The notes: generated by a model not told the origin, from the sequence alone. DNA of 64,000 nucleotides from Lagierella massiliensis (GCA_030532135.1 JAUNLT010000006.1:1-64000), one strand, 5' to 3'. Counted from the first letter of the stretch, positions 27,971 to 37,631 are shown. Program-made: numbers and translations.

Positions 27971-29181
27971 AGAAACTATTAATTTTAGGAGGCTCCAGCT
28001 ATCTGGTTCCAATAATAAATACTGCTAAGAATATGGGGATATATACAATTACTTGTGATTATATACCAGATAATATAGCTCATAATTATTCTGATGAATA
28101 TCATAATATTAGCATTCTAGATAAAGAAAAAGTTTATGATCTTGCTAATAGGCTTAAAGTAGATGGAGTTATGTCATTTGCAACAGATCCAGGAGTTATA
28201 ACTGCTGCGTATGTATGTGAAAAATTAAATTTACCATCTCCACCTCTTAAATCTGTTGAAATTCTTCAGAATAAAGATTTATTTAGAAAATTTTTAAGAG
28301 AAAATAACTTTAACGTGCCTTATTCTGAAAGTTTTAATTCATATGAAGAAGTTAAAGCAAATTCATTTAAATTCAAGTATCCAATTATTATTAAACCCGT
28401 CGATAGTGCGGGAAGTAAAGGAGTTACAAAATTAATTGGGCCTAAAGGTTTAAAAGAGGCCGTATTATTAGCACTGGATTATTCTTTTTCAAAGAGGATT
28501 ATTATTGAAGATTTCATAGAAAAAAAAGGCAATTCATCAGACTCAGATTCATTTTCAATCAATAATGAACTGGTATTTAGTTCATATTCAAGTCAATTAT
28601 TTGATAAGGAAGCACCTAACTCTTTTGTTCCATCTGCTTATATTTGGCCATCAAATATGGAAGAAGAAAATAAAAAAAATCTTAATGGTGAAATTTCAAG
28701 ACTCATAAAACTTCTTAATATGGGAACTTCTATATATAATATTGAAACTAGAGTGGGTAATGATGGACTGGAATATATAATGGAGTTATCACCAAGGGGT
28801 GGTGGAAATAGAATCTCAGAAATTTTAAAATTATCAACCAACCAAGATCTAATTTCAAATAATATAAAATTCGCTTTAGGGATGAAATTGGATGAAATTC
28901 AAAAACCAAAATACAATGGATTTTGGGCCCTATATATAATTCATTCCAATACTGATGGAATTTTTAATGATATTCATATTGAAGAAAATTTTTATAATAA
29001 ACACCTTAAAGACTTAAATTTAATTGTTAAGAAGGGTCAGTTCATTAATAAGTTTAGAGGAGCAAATGATGCGTTAGGAAATATCATATTAAAATTCGAC
29101 ACATACGAAGATGCAAACTACCATATCCAAAATCATGAAGATTGGTTAAAAATAGATATTCAAAGGAGAAATAATGCTTAA
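27967..29181 (+). CDS. ATP-grasp ligase A (carbamoyl-phosphate-synthase-like)
   Basis: A 404-residue ATP-grasp protein. The N-terminal Rossmann-like domain starts LLILGGSSYLVP; the ATP-binding part has YPIIIKPVDSAGSKGVTK and IIIEDFIEKKG; the metal/ATP site is EYIMELSPRGGGNR. ATP-grasp ligases activate a carboxylate as an acyl phosphate and couple it to an amine or thiol. Its place directly after an aminosugar transaminase suggests acylation of the sugar amine, perhaps with an amino acid; that is inference. It overlaps both neighbours by a few bases. Confidence 0.82.
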   Translation: MKKLLILGGSSYLVPIINTAKNMGIYTITCDYIPDNIAHNYSDEYHNISILDKEKVYDLANRLKVDGVMSFATDPGVITAAYVCEKLNLPSPPLKSVEILQNKDLFRKFLRENNFNVPYSESFNSYEEVKANSFKFKYPIIIKPVDSAGSKGVTKLIGPKGLKEAVLLALDYSFSKRIIIEDFIEKKGNSSDSDSFSINNELVFSSYSSQLFDKEAPNSFVPSAYIWPSNMEEENKKNLNGEISRLIKLLNMGTSIYNIETRVGNDGLEYIMELSPRGGGNRISEILKLSTNQDLISNNIKFALGMKLDEIQKPKYNGFWALYIIHSNTDGIFNDIHIEENFYNKHLKDLNLIVKKGQFINKFRGANDALGNIILKFDTYEDANYHIQNHEDWLKIDIQRRNNA

Positions 29182-30475
29182 ATTCAGTAATAAAAACCTA
29201 TTAATATTAGGAAGTAACGTTGGAACAGTTGATATAATAAATTATGCAAAATCAAATGGAGCAAAAACAATCGTTGCGGACTATTATGATATAGAAAAAT
29301 CTCCTGCAAAACAATTGGCAGATTATCATGAAGAAGTTAGTACAAATGATATAAAAGGTTTAATTAATTTATGCGATAGATATAAAATTGATGGTATTAT
29401 ATCTGGGATAAGTGAATTCAATTTACTAAAAGTGCAAGAACTATGCTCTATTTTAAAAAAACCGAACTATTTTAATAAAGAGCAATGGGAAAAAATCTCA
29501 AATAAGGATTTATTTAGAAAGTTATGTATTGAGTATGGTGTTTCAAGTCCTAGAATAATCTATAGTGGATCGAATCTTGATGAGGTAAAAAGTCAAGACA
29601 TAGAATACCCTGTTATTGTGAAGCCAGTAGATGGAAGTATGTCTCAAGGAGTATCAATTTGTAAATATGCTGATGAATTGAATAATGCTTTTATAGAGGC
29701 TCTAAAATATTCAAATAGTAAGAAAGTTATTATAGAAGAATTCTTTAATGGAGATGAATTTACTGCTCACTACTCTATAGTAAATAATATAGTCAATTTA
29801 GCCTGCATGGATAATAGATATCCCGTATCAATTAACGAAGGAACAGTTACAACAATACCAATAGCTCGAGTATATCCTTCTACGTTCTTAGATAAATATT
29901 TAATGTCAGAAAATGAAAAAGTAATTAAAATGATAGAATCACTAAATATAAAAAATGGTATTTGTTTCATACAAGGACTTTATAACAAGGAAAAAGATAA
30001 ATTTTGTATTTTTGAAGGTGGTTTACGTTGTGCTGGAGAGGCTCCATATAGATTTATTGAAAAAACGAATGGAATTAATTTTCTAAACCCAATAGTAGAT
30101 TTAAGTTTGGGCGTAGAAACGAATGATTATGACCATTTAAAAGAAAATCCCTTTTTAAATGAAAAAAAATGTGGTGTTATATCTTTTGCGACTAAAGGGG
30201 GAGAAGTCGGTGAAATTTCTGGACTGGAAGAAACTGTAAAAAAGGTTAATTCGCTTGTTGATTATGAATGTAGATATTTAAAGGGAGATATTACTCCTTC
30301 AGGAAATACACTAAGACAATTGATGATAAGATTTGTATTGGTTTGTGATAGTATAGAACAAATGAAGTCAGATATTAGTTTTATTAATTCTAATATTAAT
30401 GTTTTAAATACACGGAAAGAAAATTTAGTTATAAAATTTAATCAAGAGAGGTTAAATGATGAGTTTAAAATCTAA
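29174..30475 (+). CDS. ATP-grasp ligase B
   Basis: A 433-residue ATP-grasp protein related to the preceding gene: LLILGSNVGTVDII at the N-terminus, YPVIVKPVDGSMSQGVS and VIIEEFFNGDEF in the ATP domain. Where ligase A has ELSPRGGG, this protein has IFEGGLRCAGEAPYRF, so its active site or substrate probably differs. It starts 8 bp inside ligase A. The two may act in series or attach different acyl groups; I cannot identify the substrates. Confidence 0.8.
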   Translation: MLKFSNKNLLILGSNVGTVDIINYAKSNGAKTIVADYYDIEKSPAKQLADYHEEVSTNDIKGLINLCDRYKIDGIISGISEFNLLKVQELCSILKKPNYFNKEQWEKISNKDLFRKLCIEYGVSSPRIIYSGSNLDEVKSQDIEYPVIVKPVDGSMSQGVSICKYADELNNAFIEALKYSNSKKVIIEEFFNGDEFTAHYSIVNNIVNLACMDNRYPVSINEGTVTTIPIARVYPSTFLDKYLMSENEKVIKMIESLNIKNGICFIQGLYNKEKDKFCIFEGGLRCAGEAPYRFIEKTNGINFLNPIVDLSLGVETNDYDHLKENPFLNEKKCGVISFATKGGEVGEISGLEETVKKVNSLVDYECRYLKGDITPSGNTLRQLMIRFVLVCDSIEQMKSDISFINSNINVLNTRKENLVIKFNQERLNDEFKI

Positions 30476-31343
30476 AAATATTTTAGTAACTGGAGCTAGT
30501 GGTTTTTTAGGACGGAATTTAATAGAAAAGTTTTTGGAGTTTGATTATAAAGTATATGCTATGTCTTCAAAAAAACATTTAGACAACAGAGAACTAAGAA
30601 ATCTAGTATATGTAAATAATAAAAAATTAAAGGAATTTGATTTTTCTAAAATAGATATACTAATTAATTGTGCATTTTCTAGGGATGATAATGGAGAAGA
30701 TTTAGCAAAAGCACTTGTTTTTACTAAAGAATTATTTTTAGAAGCGTGCAAGAAAAATGTTAAATCAATTATTAATATATCTTCTCAAAGTGTGTATACT
30801 AAGTATAGAATAGCACCTGCCAAAGAAACTGATATAATAAACCTCGATTCAAAGTATGCTGTTGGGAAATATTCTTGCGAACTCTTACTTGAAAGTATTT
30901 GTGATATCAAAGGAATTCCTTATACAAATATTAGACTAGCAAGTCTAATTGGACAAAATTTTAATCAAAGGTTATTTAATATAATTTTAAATAATATAAT
31001 ACAGGGAAAGGATATAACGTTCTATTCTGGGAAGCAAATATTTGAATATCTTGATATAAGAGATGCAGTTAGTGCACTAGGAGCTATAATTCGTATAGAC
31101 CCTAAAAAATGGAATAAATTTTACAACTTAGGTTCTTCGTGTGCTATTAATATGGATGGAATAGTAAATATGATCAAACCATATATAAAAGTTCATGAAG
31201 TAAATTTTAAAATTGAAAAGAGCGATATTTTATCAAATAATTCTATAGATTCAAGCTTATTTTACAATGATATAAATTGGAAACCAAAATTTATGTTAGA
31301 GGATTCTATTAGTTGGATTTATGAAGGATTAAAGAATAGTTAG
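30456..31343 (+). CDS. NAD-dependent epimerase/dehydratase (extended SDR)
   Basis: A 295-residue sugar-nucleotide-modifying SDR with GASGFLGRNL at the N-terminus, catalytic Ser in NISSQSVYT and YAVGK supplying Tyr and Lys. It could be a C4 epimerase or reductase acting on the dTDP-sugar, or act on another donor of the repeat unit. It starts inside the end of ligase B, so translation is coupled. Confidence 0.83.
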   Translation: MMSLKSKNILVTGASGFLGRNLIEKFLEFDYKVYAMSSKKHLDNRELRNLVYVNNKKLKEFDFSKIDILINCAFSRDDNGEDLAKALVFTKELFLEACKKNVKSIINISSQSVYTKYRIAPAKETDIINLDSKYAVGKYSCELLLESICDIKGIPYTNIRLASLIGQNFNQRLFNIILNNIIQGKDITFYSGKQIFEYLDIRDAVSALGAIIRIDPKKWNKFYNLGSSCAINMDGIVNMIKPYIKVHEVNFKIEKSDILSNNSIDSSLFYNDINWKPKFMLEDSISWIYEGLKNS

Positions 31344-31352
31344 GTGTTTTAC

Positions 31353-32618
31353 ATGATAAACTTATCATCTATTAAAATTAAAGCTTCATATTTAATTGAG
31401 CTAACATGTATACTTTGGCTATTAAATGCACCATTAAAAAGATTTTTTGCAAGAATTTTGGGAATTGTGGGGTTAACTAAATATAATCAATTGATAGTTG
31501 GTATATTGACTTTCATGCCACTATTAATATATATATTAAAATTTAAAAAAGTTCCATTTAGATATTTTAATATAGTCTTTTTATTATGTGCGTTGTTTTT
31601 TTCTATTACTTATTTATTAAATCCCGAGATACTTTATTGGTATAATAGAGAGATATTTGGAATTTCTTATACTGTATTTAGACCAGACCATGGAGCAATA
31701 TGGGCATTTTTGATTATTGAGTTATTACATGACGAAGATAGAATATGGAAAGTTTTTAAAATATATTCAATATTTTTGTTTGTGTATAATATGTTTTTGT
31801 TATATGTAAAAAACAAATTAGGATATTGGTTAGTGTTCGATTTTCAGGGGACTTTTGTAGAGCGTAATTATTCTCTAGACTTCGGCTACGATATGGCTTT
31901 CATAGTAATATTTTTGCTTGCTTCATATTTTTACGATAAAAAGCTTTATAAAATAATAATGTCTATTCCATGTATTATATTAATCATTTTGCAAGGATCT
32001 AGAGGTGCGTTCTTATGTATTCTATCTGCAATTGTATTATTGACTTTATATAATGCAGATACTAAAAAAGCTAAGATTGGTACATTGATATTTGGAACTA
32101 TAATTTTTTTTATGACATATCTCTTGTTAATTGATAATGATCTCAAACAAATCCTCTATTCGAAATTAAATAGTTTAGGCTTTCAGTCAAGAACGATAGA
32201 TATGATTATATCGGGGGAAGTATTTGAGGATAGTGGAAGGGAAGTAATATATGATTTGATAAAGGTAAAATTGAATAAAAATCCCTGGGGGTTTGGTGCA
32301 TATGGAGATAGACCAATAGTTGGACCTTACTTCTATTGGGGGTATTCTCATAATATTTTTTATGAAATGGCTGCTAATTTTGGTATTATTCCCAGCTTTA
32401 TTATTTTAGGAATTATACTTTTAAAAAGTATTGATTTTATTCTTGATCATAGTAATATCAAAATAAGCATAATTCTTATTATATTATTATCAATGTCTAT
32501 GAAATTATTAATTTCTGATACTTTCTGGGGATATAAATATTTTTGGATGCTTATAGCGTTTATCTTTATATTTAGAAAAGATGAAGGAGTGAAGAAATCA
32601 TGCGTTTCATACACATAA
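31353..32618 (+). CDS. Probable O-antigen/capsule polymerase (Wzy)
   Basis: A very hydrophobic protein of about 421 residues with many membrane segments and a large loop around residues 260-330 (RTIDMIISGEVFEDSGRE, NPWGFGAYGDRP, YSHNIFYEMAANFG). This layout is typical of Wzy/O-antigen-ligase-like proteins, which are poorly conserved. The wider gene order and the lack of another polymerase support the call. The frame opens at GTG 31344, but ATG 31353 has TAGGTG at good spacing. It overlaps the next gene. Confidence 0.75.
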   Translation: MINLSSIKIKASYLIELTCILWLLNAPLKRFFARILGIVGLTKYNQLIVGILTFMPLLIYILKFKKVPFRYFNIVFLLCALFFSITYLLNPEILYWYNREIFGISYTVFRPDHGAIWAFLIIELLHDEDRIWKVFKIYSIFLFVYNMFLLYVKNKLGYWLVFDFQGTFVERNYSLDFGYDMAFIVIFLLASYFYDKKLYKIIMSIPCIILIILQGSRGAFLCILSAIVLLTLYNADTKKAKIGTLIFGTIIFFMTYLLLIDNDLKQILYSKLNSLGFQSRTIDMIISGEVFEDSGREVIYDLIKVKLNKNPWGFGAYGDRPIVGPYFYWGYSHNIFYEMAANFGIIPSFIILGIILLKSIDFILDHSNIKISIILIILLSMSMKLLISDTFWGYKYFWMLIAFIFIFRKDEGVKKSCVSYT

Positions 32619-33676
32619 TTGGTTCTGCTACTATGTTTACTAAAGACGTATATGAAATGATTAGTAATAACTTCAAAGAAGATAATCATATATTTGTTAG
32701 TAAATTTGTTAATCATTATAATTATACTCAGATTCAAGGAGCTGAGAGAATCAAGTCTAAATCTCTCAAAATGCTAATTTACTTGTATAAATCAGACTTT
32801 ATAATTGTTCATGGACTTATCAACAAACTAGTGGTAATTCTATTATTTTTTCAACCATGGCTTTTGAAAAAGGTCAATTGGATAGTATGGGGTGGAGATA
32901 TTTATCCAAATGGAGATAAAAAAATAAGTATTTTTAATAAAATAATTATCAAAATGAGAAATAAAATTATACCTAAAATTAAGTATATATCTACATTAAC
33001 TACTGGAGATTATAACTATTTAATAAAAAATTATGATTTAAATAATTATCATTTTGAAATTAGTTATCCTGTTATTGCTTCAAATAAAAAGCTTTTAGAT
33101 AAAAATCTACGAGATAGGAAAAAACAAAATCATGTTAATATATTAATAGGTAATAGTGCTACCAAGACAAATCAACATTTTGAAGCATTAGATTTGTTAG
33201 AAAAATTTAAGAATGAAGATATTAAGATTTATATTCCTCTTAGCTATGGACAAAAAGATTTTGAGTTATATGCGGATGAAGTAATTAAATATGGAAAAGA
33301 AATTTTTGGTGATAAAATTATTCCTATTAAAGAGTTAATGACTGGTGAAGAGTATTTAAAATTTTTAAATTCTATTGATATTGGTATTTTTAATAATAAT
33401 AGGCAACAAGCTATGGGAAACATATCACAGTTATTAATGCTGGGAAAGAAAGTATATATTCGTACTGATACAAATATGTGGAAACATTTTACTGGTTTAG
33501 GTTGTAATATCTTTGATATAGAATCATTAAAATCATATTCTAATTTTGAAGAGCTTGTTTTTATGAAGGATTCGGATATAGAAGATAATATTAGAAGATT
33601 AACAATAAGAAATAGTATTGAGACAAAAATTTCCCAATGGAAGACCATGGTTGCGGAAATGAAAAAGGATAGATAA
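32600..33676 (+). CDS. GT56 (WecF-like) glycosyltransferase
   Basis: A 358-residue protein resembling TDP-Fuc4NAc:lipid II transferase WecF (PF07429, CAZy GT56). The diagnostic stretches, compared from memory, are HVNILIGNSATKTNQHFEAL, IYIPLSYG, FNNNRQQAMGNISQLLMLGK and WIVWGGDIYPNGD. WecF uses a dTDP-4-amino-4,6-dideoxysugar donor, which matches the RmlA-RmlB-aminotransferase genes in this locus. The acceptor is probably the undecaprenyl-linked sugar or a growing repeat unit. Confidence 0.82.
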   Translation: MRFIHIIGSATMFTKDVYEMISNNFKEDNHIFVSKFVNHYNYTQIQGAERIKSKSLKMLIYLYKSDFIIVHGLINKLVVILLFFQPWLLKKVNWIVWGGDIYPNGDKKISIFNKIIIKMRNKIIPKIKYISTLTTGDYNYLIKNYDLNNYHFEISYPVIASNKKLLDKNLRDRKKQNHVNILIGNSATKTNQHFEALDLLEKFKNEDIKIYIPLSYGQKDFELYADEVIKYGKEIFGDKIIPIKELMTGEEYLKFLNSIDIGIFNNNRQQAMGNISQLLMLGKKVYIRTDTNMWKHFTGLGCNIFDIESLKSYSNFEELVFMKDSDIEDNIRRLTIRNSIETKISQWKTMVAEMKKDR

Positions 33677-35116
33677 GTGAAAAATAATATTATTTTAACC
33701 AATTTGTTTTGGAGATTTACTGAAAGATTTGGGTCACAGCTAGTTACCTTTATAGTTTCTCTAATAATTGCAAGACTTATAGATCCCTCTGTATACGGTG
33801 TGGTAGCATTACTTATGATACTCATTAACATACTTCAAGTATTTATTGATGGAGGGTTAGGAAATTCTTTGATACAAAAGAAAGATGCAGATGATTTGGA
33901 TTTTTCTACGGTCTTTTTCTTTAATATTTTTGCAAGTATAATATTATATATTGGTGTGTTTTATTTTGCACCTTTCTTAGCGAAATTTTATTCCATATCA
34001 GAATTAACTATTTTAATACGAGTTTTATCCATTTCATTAATAATTTCAGGTATTGCGAATATTCAATTGGCATATGTATCAAAAAAACTTATTTTCAAAA
34101 AATTCTTTTTTTCTACTCTAGTAGGAATAATTTTTGGAGCTATATTGGGAATTTTATTAGCTTATAAAGGCTTTGGGATATGGGCATTAATTGTTCAATA
34201 TCTAACTAATGTAACTATCAACACTGTAGTTTTGTGGATTATTATAGATTGGAGACCAAAGTTATATTTTTCATTTGAAAGATTTAAAGGGTTATTTTCT
34301 TATGGTTGGAAAATATTAGTTTCTAGCCTTATAGATGTAATATATAATGATACAAGACAGCTCATCATTGGGAAAGTATACTCGACAAGAGATTTAGCTT
34401 TTTACAATAGAGGGAAGCATTTTCCGTATCTTATAATATTTAATATTAATAAGTCTATTGACAGTGTACTATTTCCTGTAATGGCAGATATACAAAACAA
34501 TATGCATAAATTAAAAAAAATTACTCAAGTATCAGTAAGAGTAAGTAGTTATATCATGTGGCCAATGATGATTGGGCTTTTTACTATTTCTGAATCTTTA
34601 GTAGAATTATTGTTAACAGAGAAGTGGCTACCAAGTGTTCCCTATCTAAAAATTTTTTGTTTAATTTATGCATTTTATCCTATTCATACTGCTAACCTAA
34701 ATGCATTAAAAGCTATAGGAAGGTCGGACGTTTTTTTAAAGTTAGAAATTATAAAAAAAATAATAGGTATTATTTCTATTATAATTACTATGAAAATGGG
34801 AGTATTCCAAATGGCAATAGGTATGCTTATTACAACCATCTTATGTACATTTATAAATGCTTATCCTAATTCAAAGCTATTAAATTATCATTTTACAGAA
34901 CAAATTAAAGATTTTTTACCAAACATGATATTATCAATAATGATGGGACTTTCAATTTATCCGTTAAAATTTATAATTTCGAATTTAGTTATACTGATTG
35001 TCTGTCAGATTCTATGCGGTATAGGAACATATTATCTATATTCTAGATTATTTGGAATATATCCGATAGAGAAATTAAAAAAAGGATTAACAGAAAAATT
35101 AGATAAAATAAGATAA
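33677..35116 (+). CDS. Wzx-type lipid-linked oligosaccharide flippase
   Basis: A 479-residue MOP-superfamily exporter with about 12-14 membrane segments. RFGSQLVTFIVSLIIARL near the N-terminus, DGGLGNSLIQKKDADDLD and the FSYGWKILVSSLID region match the WzxC/PST group. It starts with GTG directly at the preceding stop codon. It moves the completed repeat unit across the membrane for the polymerase and is the last clear capsule gene. Confidence 0.92.
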   Translation: MKNNIILTNLFWRFTERFGSQLVTFIVSLIIARLIDPSVYGVVALLMILINILQVFIDGGLGNSLIQKKDADDLDFSTVFFFNIFASIILYIGVFYFAPFLAKFYSISELTILIRVLSISLIISGIANIQLAYVSKKLIFKKFFFSTLVGIIFGAILGILLAYKGFGIWALIVQYLTNVTINTVVLWIIIDWRPKLYFSFERFKGLFSYGWKILVSSLIDVIYNDTRQLIIGKVYSTRDLAFYNRGKHFPYLIIFNINKSIDSVLFPVMADIQNNMHKLKKITQVSVRVSSYIMWPMMIGLFTISESLVELLLTEKWLPSVPYLKIFCLIYAFYPIHTANLNALKAIGRSDVFLKLEIIKKIIGIISIIITMKMGVFQMAIGMLITTILCTFINAYPNSKLLNYHFTEQIKDFLPNMILSIMMGLSIYPLKFIISNLVILIVCQILCGIGTYYLYSRLFGIYPIEKLKKGLTEKLDKIR

Positions 35117-35261
35117 TGGATAAACTTTATTAAAAAATTTAGATTGATAGTATTTTATAAATTTTTAATTTTACTATTTCAAGATATACCACATATTAAT
35201 TTAACAATTTATTGTACGAAAATTCCAAATCTTATTAAATAGAACTTTATTAGGAGCTACA

Positions 35262-35753
35262 TTGTATAATATGGAAAATTTTATCATTGTTGTAGAAAAA
35301 TTATTACCAAAAGAATTGGCGGTTTTTTTCTTAGGTATGGTTCCTCTTATAGAATTAAAAGGAGCTATACCTATTGGTGTTTCCATAGGTCTTTCAGGGT
35401 TTGAATCCTTAGTGTACGGATACTTCGGAAGTTTTTTACCATGCCCTATTATAATATTCATTCTTAACTATATTTTAAATAAATTAAGAACAGTAAGTAC
35501 ATTTGAACCATATATTATTTTGTTAGAGAGAAGATTGACTAGGAAAGGAAAGAATGTGGAAAAACTCGGATTATTGGGCCTTTTAATATTTGTGTCAATT
35601 CCTCTTCCAGGAACAGGTGTATGGAGCGGTAGTTTGATAGCAGGGTTATTTAAACTAGATAGTAGGAAATCTTTATTTGTAATTATGTTAGGTAATTTAA
35701 TTGCTGGTATTATAGTAACGTTATTAACGGTAGGTATTAAAAATTTGGTATAA
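35262..35753 (+). CDS. COG2426 'small multidrug export' family membrane protein
   Basis: A 163-residue membrane protein of the Sm_multidrug_ex family (PF06695), whose name is historical and whose function is not established. Typical are LGMVPLIELKGAIPIGVS, GYFGSFLPCPII and SIPLPGTGVWSGSLIAGLF. TTG at 35262 has AGGAG at good spacing; ATG at 35271 is the alternative. It is separated from the capsule genes by 145 bp and followed by a terminator. Confidence 0.85.
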   Translation: MYNMENFIIVVEKLLPKELAVFFLGMVPLIELKGAIPIGVSIGLSGFESLVYGYFGSFLPCPIIIFILNYILNKLRTVSTFEPYIILLERRLTRKGKNVEKLGLLGLLIFVSIPLPGTGVWSGSLIAGLFKLDSRKSLFVIMLGNLIAGIIVTLLTVGIKNLV

Positions 35754-36321
35754 TTAAGAAAAAGATAGATTTTCATAATTGACTAATTAATTTAACTGGT
35801 TATATTTTGAATTTAGAATAGTAGGTCAAGTGATGATAATATTAATTTTTTAACATAGAGACTATTTTAAACTTTATATATCTATAAATATATTATGAAA
35901 AATAGTAAGGATATATTTTTTTCACTACTAGTATCATATTCTAAAAAAGGAAATTTATTTAATAAATTTCCTTTTTTAGAACGGTTAAATATAATGATGT
36001 ATATTTAAGTAAGATAATTATAAAAAGTATTTTACTTTTAAATTATTTTAGAGTGAAAAACATTAAAGAAGTAAATCTGAATACAAAAATAAAATATAAA
36101 TTGGGAAAGATTGAAGATAATAGAAATAAAAAACAGGTCTAAATAAAAATAGAAATTATAAATGTATTTCAAAACTAAGTATATATCTTTTAAAAATATA
36201 ATTAAATAATATTTAAAGGTCAAATTTTATTAAACTTATTTTAAGTCAAAGATTATTAAATGCAAATTTTAAAACTATAATAGGATAAAATAATCTATAG
36301 AATTATAGTAAGGAGTTTATT
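35754..36321. other. AT-rich intergenic region between the COG2426 gene and pabC
   Basis: 568 bases without a convincing gene. It holds the hairpin at 35940-35980 and, at its right end, the AAGGAG site of pabC. A minus-strand frame at 36038-36223 is low-complexity and lacks a ribosome binding site. Confidence 0.5.
35940..35980. terminator. Bidirectional terminator-like hairpin
   Basis: A perfect 18-pair stem (TCTAAAAAAGGAAATTTA and its complement) with a five-base loop. The stem ends in an A-run on one side and a T-run on the other, so it can work in both directions. It closes the capsule-side transcription unit before pabC. Confidence 0.7.
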
Positions 36322-37053
36322 TTGAAAAGTAAGATAAATTTAGATGAAGGATTTTTCTTTGGAATGGGACTTTTTGAAACGATTAAAGTAGTTAATAAAA
36401 AACCTATTCTTTTAGAATCTCATATAAATAGAATAAATAATAGCTTAAAAGTTTTTGATATTCATGAAAGACTTGAGAAAACAGAGGTTTTAGATTTTAT
36501 TGAAGGTTTTGAGGAATCTAATTATGCTTTAAAAATTTCCATTTCAAGGGAAAATAAAATATTTACTACAAGAAATGATGAATATAATATTAATTCTCCA
36601 GAAAAAGTTAAATTAAATTTAGCGTCGACCTTAAGAAATTCAACTTCTATTATGACATATCATAAAACATTTAACTATATGGATAATATTCTTGAAAAGA
36701 AAAAATCAAAAGAAAAGGGTTTTTTTGAACCAATATTTTTAAATGAAAAAGGATATATAACTGAAGGTGCTGTATCTAATATATTTTTTGTTAGGGACAA
36801 TAAGATATATACACCAAAGGTGGAATCAGGACTTTTAAATGGAGTAATGAGAGAGTTTTTCATCAAAGAATTCAATGTATCTGAAATATTTATAAAAAAA
36901 CATGAAATAGAGTCTTTTGATAGTGGATTTATTACAAATTCATTAATGGGATATATTGAAATAGAACAAATAGGAGATTGTATTTTAAAAAGGCTTCAAT
37001 TAAAAAAAGATTTTAATGAGAGATTAAAAAACATTGGTTTTATAAAACTATAA
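36322..37053 (+). CDS. pabC: PabC-like aminodeoxychorismate lyase (class IV aminotransferase)
   Basis: A 243-residue PLP fold-type IV protein. FFFGMGLFETIKVVNKKPIL at the N-terminus, the catalytic lysine in YHKTFNYM, ITEGAVSNIFFV and ESGLLNGVMREF are the motifs of this family. PabC converts aminodeoxychorismate to 4-aminobenzoate. Branched-chain and D-amino-acid aminotransferases share the fold, but the short length and the pabAB gene in the window favour PabC. It starts with TTG after AAGGAG. In many Firmicutes pabC directly follows pabB; here the capsule locus lies between. Confidence 0.8.
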   Translation: MKSKINLDEGFFFGMGLFETIKVVNKKPILLESHINRINNSLKVFDIHERLEKTEVLDFIEGFEESNYALKISISRENKIFTTRNDEYNINSPEKVKLNLASTLRNSTSIMTYHKTFNYMDNILEKKKSKEKGFFEPIFLNEKGYITEGAVSNIFFVRDNKIYTPKVESGLLNGVMREFFIKEFNVSEIFIKKHEIESFDSGFITNSLMGYIEIEQIGDCILKRLQLKKDFNERLKNIGFIKL

Positions 37054-37595
37054 AATATTACAAAAAGCCATATAGTTTAATATTAAATTAATTTATGTAA
37101 CAGTTAATGAGAGGGACTATAAAACATCTTGTTTATAGAAGTTTTTAAACTAATTATCAAATCTAATATATGATGATTATAAGATTTTAAGGACTGTATT
37201 ATAAGCTTTACCTAAAAGTATTAATTAAACTTTCACCTGTAGATATTACTAATACTTTTTAAAGGAGAAAGTGGTATTAATGTTTTCCTAATATATAATA
37301 ATTGGTTTTAATGTTTCCTTTATATTTTTTATCTTATCAACCTGGAAATCATCAAAAAATATGTAAATTTAAGGATATTTAAGATTTTTATTTTAGTAAA
37401 ATAGCAATTGTTTTTTCTAATAATATATGAATAGGATTTAAATAAATGTATATATTATATTTTAAAATTATTTAGCTATTTTAAAATCTCAATTATTTCT
37501 ATTTGTTATTGCTGAAATTTTTAGTATTATTTTTATTGTTTTCATATCTAAAGGTAACAAAATCTTTTTTTAGTTTAATTGATAAGTTTTAATAT
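37054..37595. other. AT-rich intergenic region between pabC and prs
   Basis: About 540 bases with no coding frame and no RNA gene that I can recognise. A segment near 37230-37290 contains several variants of AGTATTAAT / TAATACTTT / GGTATTAAT, but the copies do not form a consistent repeat unit. Confidence 0.4.
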
Positions 37596-37631
37596 AAAAC
37601 GACCTTATCTTAAGATAAGGTCGTTTTTTTA
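37596..37631. terminator. Terminator hairpin at the 3' end of prs
   Basis: AAAACGACCTTATCTT with its perfect complement, flanked by A-run and T-run. It begins at the prs stop codon (minus strand) and also has a good T-run for + strand transcription, so it probably works both ways. Confidence 0.8.

Noticed and set aside
33244..33831. A 195-codon open frame on the minus strand
   Set aside because: It lies inside the GT56 and Wzx genes on the other strand, has no ribosome binding site and resembles no known protein; it is a by-product of AT-rich coding sequence.
36038..36223. Small minus-strand frame in the gap before pabC
   Set aside because: Low-complexity Phe/Tyr/Ile sequence, no ribosome binding site.
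37230..37290. Repeated AGTATTAAT-like words suggesting a small array
   Set aside because: Spacing and copies are irregular and the words are common in AT-rich DNA.
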